64,000 nucleotides of DNA from Rhodospirillum centenum SW (GTDB taxonomy: Bacteria > Pseudomonadota > Alphaproteobacteria > Azospirillales > Azospirillaceae). Each line of letters starts with the position of its first letter. Position 1 is the stretch's first letter. The notes below the pieces were generated by a model. That model did not search any database, had not been told where the DNA came from, and saw only the letters and a list, made by a program, of their open reading frames with translations. The stretch covers positions 3,511,001 through 3,575,000 of the forward strand of contig NC_011420.2 in NCBI RefSeq assembly GCF_000016185.1, given 5' to 3'. The position numbers and the translations under genes are program-made. Below are positions 27,951 through 35,725 of this stretch, one piece after another.

Positions 27951-28418
27951 CTAGCGGTCCCCGGGTTGCCCGCTCCCCGGCTCCCAGCCCGGCGGGGCCA
28001 GCTCGAAGGCGGCGAACTCGAAGGCCGGGGCGACGGTGCAGCCGACCAGGGTCCAGTCGCCCAGGCTGCGCGCCGTCTGCCAGTGGCCCGCCGGCACCAC
28101 CGCCTGCGGCCGCTGGCCCCGATGCAGGGCCGGACCCAGCTCGTGGCTGCGCACCGCATGGCCGTCGGGGCTCAGGCCCAGGGCCAGCGGCGCCCCGGCA
28201 TGCCAGTGCCAGACCTCGTCCGCGTCCAGCACCCGGTGCCAGGCCGACACCTCCCCCGCCTGGAGCAGGAAGTAGATGGCGGTCGAGGCGCCGCGGCCGC
28301 CATCCGCCGGCTGGTGCCGGTAGGTCTCGACATAGTGGCCGCCCTCCGGGTGCGGGCGCATTCCCAGCAGCGCGATGATCCGTGCCGGGGTCAGCTCCTG
28401 CCAGGGCATCGGGCTCAC
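27951..28418 (-). CDS. cupin family protein (DUF985)
   Basis: 155 aa. The DUF985 pattern is complete: LGMRPHPEGGHYVETYR, STAIYFLLQAGEVSAWHRVLDADEVWHWHAGAPL (cupin metal-type His residues), and PAGHWQTARSLGDWTLVGCTVAPAFEFAAFELA. The biochemical role of the family is not established. The GTG at 28418 overlaps the stop of the upstream GST gene by 4 bp (GTGA), so it is translationally coupled to it. Confidence 0.88.
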   Translation of the reverse strand: MSPMPWQELTPARIIALLGMRPHPEGGHYVETYRHQPADGGRGASTAIYFLLQAGEVSAWHRVLDADEVWHWHAGAPLALGLSPDGHAVRSHELGPALHRGQRPQAVVPAGHWQTARSLGDWTLVGCTVAPAFEFAAFELAPPGWEPGSGQPGDR

Positions 28419-29026
28419 TCGCTCGGCGGGGCGGTGCGGCGGAAGCTCTCGCGCTCGGCCGCGGCGGCGAACCAGCGCGACAGGGCCGAGCGGCCGGCCC
28501 GCCAGCCTTCGTGCGCGAAGCGGAAGTCGAGATAGCCCAGCGCGGCCAGGATGGCGAGGCTGCCGATGGTCGGCCGGTCCGGCGGCGGCAGGTCGCCCGC
28601 CTCCTCCTCCAGCCGGTCCAGCGACCGGGCCATGGCGCGGCGCTGCCGTTCCGTCCAGTCGGCGGAACGCTGGCTCTCCGGTCGCAGCGTCTCCAGCCGG
28701 CGCAGCACGGCGGCGTCGCAGATGCCGTCCGCGATGGCCTGCTGGCGCAGCGCCACCCAGCGGGCGCGGCCCGGGGGCGGGAACAGCGACGGGCCGCTGT
28801 GCAGGCTGTCCAGATACTCGCAGATGACCGGGCTGTCGAACAGCACCAGCCCGTCCTCCGTCACCAGGGTGGGGATCTTGGACAGGGGGTTGTCGCGCAC
28901 GATGGGGCTGTCCGGCACCCAGACATCCACCGGGTCGATCTCGATGCGGCCGGCAAGGCCGGTCTCGTGCGCGGCCATCATCACCTTGCGCACGAAGGGG
29001 GAGGTCTGGCTGTAGTGCAGCTTCAT
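28415..29026 (-). CDS. glutathione S-transferase family protein
   Basis: 203 aa. N-terminal thioredoxin-like domain (KLHYSQTSPFVRKVMMAAHETGL, IPTLVTEDGLVLFDSPVICEYLD, with the cis-Pro and the glutathione-binding DS) and a helical C-terminal domain (DRPTIGSLAILAALGYLDFRF). The Ser in SPFVRKV is the probable catalytic residue. Located between gloB and the cupin gene, suggesting a glutathione-linked detoxification role; substrate unknown. Confidence 0.9.
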   Translation of the reverse strand: MKLHYSQTSPFVRKVMMAAHETGLAGRIEIDPVDVWVPDSPIVRDNPLSKIPTLVTEDGLVLFDSPVICEYLDSLHSGPSLFPPPGRARWVALRQQAIADGICDAAVLRRLETLRPESQRSADWTERQRRAMARSLDRLEEEAGDLPPPDRPTIGSLAILAALGYLDFRFAHEGWRAGRSALSRWFAAAAERESFRRTAPPSE

Positions 29027-29093
29027 CTTGGCAGGCTCGGCAGGGGTTGACCGGCGGGTGCCGCCGGATCGGGAAGGCGGTCGGGCGAAAGGA

Positions 29094-29867
29094 TCAGTGG
29101 AAGCCGTCCTTGCGTCGGCGGATCTCGGCGAAGACCGTCACCGGGTCGGCGCCGGCCAGCCCGACCGCCGCCGCCACGGCGGGATCGTCGGCCCGCAGGA
29201 AGGGGTTGGTCGCCCGCTCCAGCCCGATGCTGCTGGGCAGCGTCGGCTGGCCCTGGGTCCGCAGCCGCTCCACCTCCGCCGCGCGGGCGCGCAGGGCATC
29301 GTTGCCGGGGTCCACCGTCACGGCGAAGCGGGCGTTCGACAGGGTGTATTCGTGGCCGCAGTAGACGGCCGTCTCCTCCGGCAGGCGGCGCAGCTTCAGC
29401 AGCGACTGCCACATCTGCGCCGGCGTGCCCTCGAACAGCCGGCCGCAGCCCAGCGCGAACAGGCTGTCGCCGCTGAACAGCGCCCCGGCATCGCTGAACC
29501 AGAAGGCGATGTGGCCGCGGGTGTGGCCGGGCACGTCGATCACCTCCACCGGGCGGGCGCCCAGCAGGAAGCGGTCGCCCTCGCCATAGGCCTCGTCGAT
29601 CTCCGGGATGCGGGCCCGGTCGGCCGCCGGGCCGATCACCCGCGCCCGGAAGAGCCGCTTCAGTTCGCCGTTGCCGGCCGTGTGGTCGGCATGGTGGTGC
29701 GTGTTCAGGATGTGCGTCAGCCGCCAGCCCAGGCGGTTCAGCTCGGCCTCCACCGGGAACGGGTCGGCCGGGTCCACCACCGCGACGGCGCCCGTCTCCG
29801 GGTCGCGCAGCAGGTAGACGTAGTTGTCGGCCAGGGCCGGGATCAGACGGATGTCGAGCGGGGCCAT
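29094..29867 (-). CDS. gloB: hydroxyacylglutathione hydrolase (glyoxalase II)
   Basis: 257 aa. Hydrolyses S-lactoylglutathione in methylglyoxal detoxification. The metallo-beta-lactamase metal motif is THHHADHTAG (residues 56-65), with later ligands in VPGHTRGHIAFWF, FSGDSLFALGCGRLFEGT and YCGHEYTLSNARFA, all diagnostic of GloB. The C-terminal glutathione-binding part contains LRADDPAV and ending RRRKDGF. It is followed by the GST and cupin genes on the same strand. Confidence 0.95.
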   Translation of the reverse strand: MAPLDIRLIPALADNYVYLLRDPETGAVAVVDPADPFPVEAELNRLGWRLTHILNTHHHADHTAGNGELKRLFRARVIGPAADRARIPEIDEAYGEGDRFLLGARPVEVIDVPGHTRGHIAFWFSDAGALFSGDSLFALGCGRLFEGTPAQMWQSLLKLRRLPEETAVYCGHEYTLSNARFAVTVDPGNDALRARAAEVERLRTQGQPTLPSSIGLERATNPFLRADDPAVAAAVGLAGADPVTVFAEIRRRKDGFH

Positions 29868-29931
29868 GACGGAATCCTATACGAAGGGCGCGGCCGGGCC
29901 AAGCGAGCGGGTGGCGGTCGGGGCTCCCGGC

Positions 29932-31083
29932 TCAGCAGGCGGCCAGCCCCGCGCTGCCGTGACGTGAGGACGGTCCTCCGGCGCGGCTCCAGCCATCGCC
30001 GGCTTCCGGGGCCGTCTCCACGCGGTTGCGGCCCGCCGCCTTGGCGCGGTAGAGCGCATCGTCCGCCGCCTGCAGCATGGCAGCCCATGACCGCCCGTGC
30101 GCGACATAGGTGGCGACGCCGATGCTGACCGTCGCCCCCACCGGCACCGGGCCGCGCAGCAGCGGTTCCGCTTCGACCAGGGTGCGCAGCCGCTCGGCCA
30201 GGGTGGTGGCGTCATCCAGTGCCGTTTCCGGCAGCAGCGCCACGAACTCGTCGCCGCCGGCGCGGGCGAACAGATCGGTCTGCCGCAGCGCCCGCCGGCA
30301 CAGGGTCGCCAGTGCCGACATCAGCGCATCGCCCCGGGCGTGGCCGTGCTCGTCGTTGACGCGCTTGAAATGGTCCAGGTCCAGCATCAGCACCGACAGC
30401 GGGCGGCCGAACCGGCGGGCCCGCTCCACCTCCAGATCGGCCTGCTCCTCCAGCCGGCGGCGGTTGGCCAGTCCGGTCAGGGGGTCGATCCGGGCCTCCT
30501 CCTCCAGCCGCAGTTCCAGGGCGAAGCTCTGCCGCGCCGCCCGTTCCAGGGCCAGCGCCACGACATAGGCGGTGAACAGGCCGGTGCCGAAATGCGCCAG
30601 CACGTTGCCCAGGGTGAAGCCGCCGGCACCGCTGGCCAGCAGCACGGTCAGCACGACGACCGCCGGTGCGAGATTCAGCACCGGCACGTCGCGCGCCCGC
30701 GGCGCGGCCACGGCGGACACGGTGGGGAACAGCACCAGACCGGCGGTGCCGTAGTCGAAACCGCCGGGTGCCAGCGCCTGGGTCAGGGCCACGGCCCCGA
30801 CCCCGGTGGTCAGGGCCAGGATCGTCAACGGCCGCAGCGGCGCCTCCGCATCGGCCGCGATGCGCCACGCGCTCCACAGCATGGCCGCGGCCGCGGCCAG
30901 CCGGATCGCCAGCGCCCACGGCAGCGATGCCGGGTGCAGCACCCAGTCCCACAGGGTGAACCCGACCAGGGCCAGGGCACCGATGACGATGGGGGTCGGC
31001 AGCAGATCGCGCAGCCGCTCGCAGCGCCACGCCTCGAAGCGCTGTTCCGCGGTTCCGTCGAAGGCATGAAGCGATCCCACCAT
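29932..31083 (-). CDS. membrane diguanylate cyclase (GGDEF)
   Basis: 383 aa. The ATG at 31083 has an AAAGGCGG site and starts just before the sensory part; the longer frame is not supported. Six hydrophobic segments (about 30-200) form an integral-membrane sensor module, followed by a GGDEF domain: DPLTGLANRRRLEEQ, LMLDLDHFKRVNDEHGHARGD, active site AGGDEFVALLPE, and ATVSIGVATY. The motif is intact, so cyclic di-GMP synthesis is expected. An RxxD inhibitory site five residues before GGDEF reads RQTD, consistent with product inhibition. Divergent from the MDR oxidoreductase gene. Confidence 0.92.
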   Translation of the reverse strand: MVGSLHAFDGTAEQRFEAWRCERLRDLLPTPIVIGALALVGFTLWDWVLHPASLPWALAIRLAAAAAMLWSAWRIAADAEAPLRPLTILALTTGVGAVALTQALAPGGFDYGTAGLVLFPTVSAVAAPRARDVPVLNLAPAVVVLTVLLASGAGGFTLGNVLAHFGTGLFTAYVVALALERAARQSFALELRLEEEARIDPLTGLANRRRLEEQADLEVERARRFGRPLSVLMLDLDHFKRVNDEHGHARGDALMSALATLCRRALRQTDLFARAGGDEFVALLPETALDDATTLAERLRTLVEAEPLLRGPVPVGATVSIGVATYVAHGRSWAAMLQAADDALYRAKAAGRNRVETAPEAGDGWSRAGGPSSRHGSAGLAAC

Positions 31084-31140
31084 CCGCCTTTCGGCCCCCT
31101 CACCGCCGTTTCGACCATGGGCCGGCGCCAGCGGACCTCT

Positions 31141-31175
31141 GATACCATGTGTATCGTACCTATTTCGAGGGTATC
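31141..31175. promoter_or_regulatory. cluster of GATAC/GTATC half-sites, candidate operator
   Basis: GATAC (31141-31145) and GTATC (31151-31155) form a dyad with a 5-bp centre, and a further GTATC follows at 31171-31175. They sit in the 254-bp divergent region between the diguanylate cyclase and the oxidoreductase, in an AT-richer patch. No regulator gene is adjacent. Confidence 0.35.
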
Positions 31176-31337
31176 TACCAGAGAGTTCCGCCGCCGCCGA
31201 CGTGCGGTCGGCCGCACCCATGCCGACTTATGCGCGTCGTTGCACCCTTGCTACACTCCGCGCCGGCCGCGACGGCGGCGTGACCGACGGCGGACGGACG
31301 CCGTCGGGAACCGCAAAGAAGAGAAGAGGGAGGGAGC

Positions 31338-32366
31338 ATGACCGCCAGAATGAACCGCCAGTGGATTCTCACCGCGCGGCCGCAGGGCGATGCCTTCGAG
31401 GACTGCCTCGTCTGGCGGGAGGCTCCGGTGCCGGAGCCGGGACCCGATCAGGTGCTGGTCCGCACCATCTACCTGTCCATGGACCCGTCCAACCGGATCT
31501 GGATGCAGCAGGCCAGCTACATCCCCGCGGTGCCGCTGGGCGAGCCGATGTGGGGCGTGATCCTGGGCGAGGTGGTGGAGAGCCGCAATTCCCGTTTCCG
31601 GCCGGGCGATCTGGTCACCGGCATGGGGGCCTGGGCCGACTACTGCCTGAGCGACGGCAAGGGGCTGGGGCCGGTGCGGCGCATCCCCGGCCTGCCGCTC
31701 CAGGCCTTCACCGGCGTGCTGGGACCGACGGGGCTGACCGCCTATTTCGGGCTCTACGACATCGGCCGGCCGCAGCCGGGGGAGACGGTGGTCGTCACCG
31801 CCGCGGCGGGTGCCGTCGGCTCCATGGTCGGACAGTTCGCCCGTCTGCGCGGCTGCCGGGCGGTGGGCATCTGCGGCTCCGACGAGAAGGCGCGCTGGCT
31901 GGTGGAGGAACTGGGCTTCGACGCCGCGCTGAACTACCGCAGCGGTCCGGCCGAGCTGCGCCGTGGCCTGAAGGCGGCCTGCCCGTCCGGCATCGACGTC
32001 TATTTCGAGAATGTCGGCGGCTGGATCTCGGAGGTCGCCTACGGCTTCCTCAACCTGCGCGCCCGCATCCCGCTGTGCGGGCTGATCAGCCAGTACAACG
32101 CTGCCGAGCCGCAGCCGGGTCCCCGCAACATGGACATCCTGCTGGTCCGGCGCTGCCGGATGGAAGGCTTCATCGTCCTGGACTACATGGACCGCGCGGC
32201 GGAGATGCTGCGCGAGGTCGGGCCGTGGCTTGCCGATGGCAGGCTGAAGTGGAAGGTGGACGTGGACCAGGGCCTTGAGACGGCGCCCCGTTCCCTGCAC
32301 AAGCTGTTCAGCGGCGGCAACACCGGCAAGCTGGTGGTCCAGGTGGGGGCGGAGCCGGCCGCCTGA
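31338..32366 (+). CDS. NADP-dependent zinc-less MDR oxidoreductase (CurA/YncB-like)
   Basis: 342 aa. Medium-chain reductase of the leukotriene B4 dehydrogenase-like group: starts NRQWILTARPQG, has YLSMDPSNRIWM, GVLGPTGLTAYFGL, the cofactor motif VTAAAGAVGSMVGQ (AxxGxxG type) and YFENVGGWISE. Zinc ligands of alcohol dehydrogenases are absent. Enzymes of this group reduce alpha,beta-unsaturated ketones and aldehydes with NADPH. Strong ribosome binding site (agagggagggagc) before ATG 31338. Confidence 0.9.
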   Translation: MTARMNRQWILTARPQGDAFEDCLVWREAPVPEPGPDQVLVRTIYLSMDPSNRIWMQQASYIPAVPLGEPMWGVILGEVVESRNSRFRPGDLVTGMGAWADYCLSDGKGLGPVRRIPGLPLQAFTGVLGPTGLTAYFGLYDIGRPQPGETVVVTAAAGAVGSMVGQFARLRGCRAVGICGSDEKARWLVEELGFDAALNYRSGPAELRRGLKAACPSGIDVYFENVGGWISEVAYGFLNLRARIPLCGLISQYNAAEPQPGPRNMDILLVRRCRMEGFIVLDYMDRAAEMLREVGPWLADGRLKWKVDVDQGLETAPRSLHKLFSGGNTGKLVVQVGAEPAA

Positions 32367-32549
32367 AGCCGGGCATCTACCCTTCTGGCCTCCCTTGTCC
32401 GGTCATGAAGCGGTGCCATACTCCCTGCTCCGGGCGGCCTCGCGGGGCGGCGCCGGGCCGGAGCCGGCGTCTTAACGGGACGTTCAGGCCCGCGATCCGA
32501 TAGTGACGGATGCGCCCTTGGTGGACGCGCCGTCCGGCGGCGGGAATGG

Positions 32550-33203
32550 ATGCTTGAACAGCTTGCCAAGGCGGGAGCCGTCCTCTTCTCCATCGCGGGC
32601 CTCGCCTATCTGGCGGGCCTGGCCGTCGCCTACTGCGTCGAACGCCTCACCCTGCGCCGGATGAAGGCGGAAGGGGTGGAGGAGCGCATCCAGCGCGTGC
32701 TGAAGCTGATCTCCCGGTTCCAGCACCGGCGGGATCAGATGCTGCCGATGCTGGTCCGCCTGGACGATCAGGTGAAGTCCGCCCGCCGCCGCCATTACAT
32801 GGTGAACAAGCGCCTCGCCGATCTGGCGGTCAGCCGTTCCCGGCTCCTGCGCGTGCTGGGGGAGGAAGAGGCGTTCGCCCGGGCCGAGCGGCCGGCCCGG
32901 CGCTTCATCGCCCATGTCATCAACCGCCATGTCCAGCGCGCTCACCTGGAGCAGAAGGCGCATCCCTTCCTCGCCCCCTCCTGGGGCCGGGCGCAGCAGG
33001 TGCATGCCTGGGCCGGCTCCATCGGCGATGCCAAGGTCCTGATCGAGAGGGTCTATCCGCCCTCGGCGGGGTTCGCCGTGATCGACATCTCGGAACCCGA
33101 CGGAGAGGCCGCCGCCCTGGCCGATCCTGCCGCCATCCTGCAACCGGCGGACCCTCCGGCGTCCGCCTCCCCGGCATCCGGCGTCCGGGCCGCCGGGCGA
33201 TGA
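32550..33203 (+). CDS. membrane-anchored hypothetical protein, first of a coupled pair
   Basis: 217 aa. One N-terminal membrane helix (about 9-30), then a helical, strongly basic region (LRRMKAEGVEERIQRVLKLISRFQHRRDQM ... KSARRRHYMVNKRLADLAVSRSRLLRVLG) that looks like a coiled coil, a short globular part ending FAVIDISEPDG, and an Ala/Pro-rich tail. No family recognised. The stop overlaps the start of the next gene (ATGA), and both share the layout of one N-terminal helix plus coiled coil, suggesting a heteromeric complex on the cytoplasmic face of the inner membrane. Confidence 0.7.
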   Translation: MLEQLAKAGAVLFSIAGLAYLAGLAVAYCVERLTLRRMKAEGVEERIQRVLKLISRFQHRRDQMLPMLVRLDDQVKSARRRHYMVNKRLADLAVSRSRLLRVLGEEEAFARAERPARRFIAHVINRHVQRAHLEQKAHPFLAPSWGRAQQVHAWAGSIGDAKVLIERVYPPSAGFAVIDISEPDGEAAALADPAAILQPADPPASASPASGVRAAGR

Positions 33204-33739
33204 GCGCCCAGGATGTCGCCGTCTGGCTGGGGATCATCGCCGGGGTCGGTGCCGCGGCTCAGGTCGCCAGCACGGTGCAGAAGCGGCTCCAGCGGATGCA
33301 CCAGATGCAGGAGGGGCGACTGCGCCAGCTCCGCGAGGCGACCCGGCAGCTCCGCGACAAGGCCCGCATCAGCCTGGACCTGAAGCGGGAGGAGCGCGCC
33401 ATGCGCCGCGAGCTGGCGGAGTTGCAGGCGCAGATCGAGTCCGGCGACGACACGGTGGCGCGCGAGACCAGCCAGGAGGCGTGGCTCTACATCTTCGACG
33501 ACCGCTTCAGTCCCGGCGACAAGCCCTTCACCGTGGTGGTCAGCCACCCCGATTTCCGCCGCGTCTCGCGCAACGCCCCGGCGGAGGTGGTGGAGTCCTG
33601 GCAGGCCGGGCGGCGCTATCTGATGTTCGCCGCGGTGGACAAGCTGGCCCAGGCCAAGGCCACCCAGCGCCACCCGCCGGAGCGGGGCTTCGTGGTCGGT
33701 CCCGTCAGCCTCTACGAAGGCAATCTGGACGAGGTATGA
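33200..33739 (+). CDS. membrane-anchored hypothetical protein, second of a coupled pair
   Basis: 179 aa. An N-terminal helix (VAVWLGIIAGVGAAAQVAS, about 6-24), a long coiled coil (about 28-85, rich in Arg, Glu, Gln) and a compact C-terminal domain (EAWLYIFDDRFSPGDKPFTVVVSHPDFRRVS ... YLMFAAVDKLAQAKATQRHPPERGFVVGPVSLYEGNLDEV). Not recognised. The start overlaps the previous stop by 4 bp, so the pair is co-translated. Confidence 0.7.
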   Translation: MSAQDVAVWLGIIAGVGAAAQVASTVQKRLQRMHQMQEGRLRQLREATRQLRDKARISLDLKREERAMRRELAELQAQIESGDDTVARETSQEAWLYIFDDRFSPGDKPFTVVVSHPDFRRVSRNAPAEVVESWQAGRRYLMFAAVDKLAQAKATQRHPPERGFVVGPVSLYEGNLDEV

Positions 33740-34259
33740 CCGCCCCTTCCGCGTGCGGGCTGCGGGCGGGAATGCCCCGGCGTCGCCGGGAGCGGGACAG
33801 CCTTTGGCCGCAATCCGGGTGTTGGATGAAGCCTGGGGTGGATGGGCGTGCGCCCCGGCGGTGATCGGCGCGCCCCGGGGTCGCACCATGTTCCTTGTCT
33901 CCACGAGAACGGCGCCGCTGCTGCTGCTGGCGCTCGCCTGCGGGGCCTGTGCCGGCCTCTGGGACCTGAGCGCGGCCGCGCTGCACGAGACGCTGGCGAT
34001 CCGATCGCCGTTTCCGCCGCCCTGCTGGCGGCCGCAGCCCCCGCCGCGGCGGGCGCCGCTGCTGGCGCTGGCGGTGGCGGCCGGGGTGCTGCTAGCGCAT
34101 CTAGTCTCGCCGCCGCCGCCGGAGCGCGCATCTTGGCCCGCTGGAAACGCGGGCTGATCTCGGCGGCCGTGGCGGCGGTGCCCGCGCTGGCCGGTGCTGC
34201 GGCGGGGGCGGGGGATGCGCGGCTGCTGGCCCGCCGCGGCCGGGCCCTGACGGGGACGC
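33740..34259. other. 520-bp stretch with a doubtful or decayed gene
   Basis: No intact gene of good quality. A possible ORF starts at ATG 33888 (plus strand, to 34157): MFLVSTRTAPLLLLALACGACAGLW looks like a signal peptide with a lipobox-like LACGAC, but after about 40 codons the frame becomes Pro/Trp/Arg-rich, while the neighbouring frame from about 33998 (DPIAVSAALLAAAAPAAAG, later ILARWKRGLISAAVAAVPAL) looks protein-like. This would fit a small exported protein broken by a frameshift near 33995, or simply Ala-rich noise in GC-rich DNA. Confidence 0.35.
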
Positions 34260-35174
34260 TCAGGCCGCCCCGGCGCAGGCCGTCACCTCCGACAGCACCC
34301 AGGCGCGGAAGGCGCGGATGTCCGGCTCCTGCGCCCGCCGACGGCTGCTCACGACCCAGAAGGCGTCGCCGGTGTCGAACAGCAGGCCGGGGAAGGGGGG
34401 CACCAGCCGGCCGGCGGCGATCTCCGGTCCGAAGAAGGCGGGGCAGACCATGGCCACGCCCTGGCCCATCATCGCCGCCTGCCCGCTGAACTGCTGCGTG
34501 TCGAACTGGATGCTGGCCGGCAGGTCGGCCGCCTCCACCGGCACGCCGGCCTGACGGAACCAGCCCAGCCAGAGCCGGCGGTCGTCGGGGTCCACCGTGT
34601 CCAGCAGCGGCAGCCGCAGCAGGTCCGCCGGCCCCGCCAGCCCGCCGGTGCGCTCCAGCAGGGCGGGGCTCAGCACCGGCGCCACCGACAGGTCGATCAC
34701 CTTGTCCGCCGCCAGCCCCGGCCAGTCGCCGCGGCCGTTGCGGATGGCCACGTCGAATTCCCGCTCCAGGTCCACCATCCGCGGGCTGGCGTCCAGGCGC
34801 ACGGCGATCTCCGGGTGCAGCACCTGGAAATGCCCCAGCCGCGGCACCAGCCACTGGCTGGCGAAGGTCTGCAAGGTGCTGATGGAGAGAACCGTGCCCG
34901 CCCGCCGCTCCGTCAGCCGCTCCACCGCCCCGCCGATGCGCTGGAAGCCGTCTGCCACGGCCTCGGCCAGATCGCGGCCGGCCTCGGTCAGCTCCAGCCG
35001 CCGGGTCAGGCGACGGAACAGGGGCTGGCGCACATGCTCCTCCAGCAGCCGGATCTGGTAGCTGACCGCCGCCTGGGTGACGCCCAGTTCCGCGGCGGCG
35101 TGGGTAAAGGACAGGCGCCGTGCCGCCGCCTCGAAGGCGCGGAGCGCGTTCAACGGGGGCAGGCGGCGGGTCAT
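34260..35174 (-). CDS. LysR-family transcriptional regulator, GcvA-like
   Basis: 304 aa. The start at 35174 has a GGAGG site and gives the typical N-terminus RRLPPLNALRAFEAAARRLSFTHAAAELGVTQAAVSYQIRLLEEHV, i.e. the winged HTH of the GcvA subgroup. The ligand-binding domain follows, with the GcvA-type ending DAFWVVSSRRRAQEPDIRAFRAWVL. Effector and targets unknown; the divergent small ORF at 35351 is the positional candidate. Confidence 0.92.
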   Translation of the reverse strand: MTRRLPPLNALRAFEAAARRLSFTHAAAELGVTQAAVSYQIRLLEEHVRQPLFRRLTRRLELTEAGRDLAEAVADGFQRIGGAVERLTERRAGTVLSISTLQTFASQWLVPRLGHFQVLHPEIAVRLDASPRMVDLEREFDVAIRNGRGDWPGLAADKVIDLSVAPVLSPALLERTGGLAGPADLLRLPLLDTVDPDDRRLWLGWFRQAGVPVEAADLPASIQFDTQQFSGQAAMMGQGVAMVCPAFFGPEIAAGRLVPPFPGLLFDTGDAFWVVSSRRRAQEPDIRAFRAWVLSEVTACAGAA

Positions 35175-35350
35175 GGCAGAACCTCCGGGAACGCCCGGCA
35201 CGGGCGCATGCATAAAAACAGCTTTTGCATTCTATCCGGATTTCTCGTTTGTCGTCCATCGGCCGACCCTGCGAAACTGGCCTCAATGGCCGGTTTCAGG
35301 GGTTCTGCCGGGACTGGCATCGGGTATTTCTGTCGAGTGGTGAGGCGACC

Positions 35351-35572
35351 ATGCATAAGCGGACCTGCGCAAACCAGGCAGACTGGGCGACCGCCGAGAC
35401 GGGCGCCGGCCTGCTCTCGGGATCCGCGGCCCCGGCCGGCGCCCTCGGCGCCCTGCTGGAAGGGGTTCTGCTGGGCCTGATGCGGAACTCCTGGCATCCC
35501 GACCCTCACACCGGCCGCGATGCTGCCCCCGGCCGGCCGATCGGCTGGGACGGTCCGGGCCACTGCGGCTGA
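35351..35572 (+). CDS. small hypothetical protein
   Basis: 73 aa. Starts at ATG 35351 after a GTGAGG-type ribosome binding site, divergent from the LysR gene with a 176-bp AT-richer promoter region between them. Contains one short hydrophobic stretch (ALGALLEGVLLGLM). Not recognised; it may not be expressed, and the position relative to LysR is the main support. Confidence 0.4.
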   Translation: MHKRTCANQADWATAETGAGLLSGSAAPAGALGALLEGVLLGLMRNSWHPDPHTGRDAAPGRPIGWDGPGHCG

Positions 35573-35725
35573 CCTGGGACCGGCCGGGCGCGGCCCCTCC
35601 GGTGCGCGCAGATGGCGCGCCCGGGGCGGGGACGTCCGCGGGGCTTTCGCAGAACGGTAACATTGGCTAGCCTGGGCTGAAACCTGCGGCCGGCAAACGG
35701 CCGTGACAGTGGAGGAAGCCCAAGG

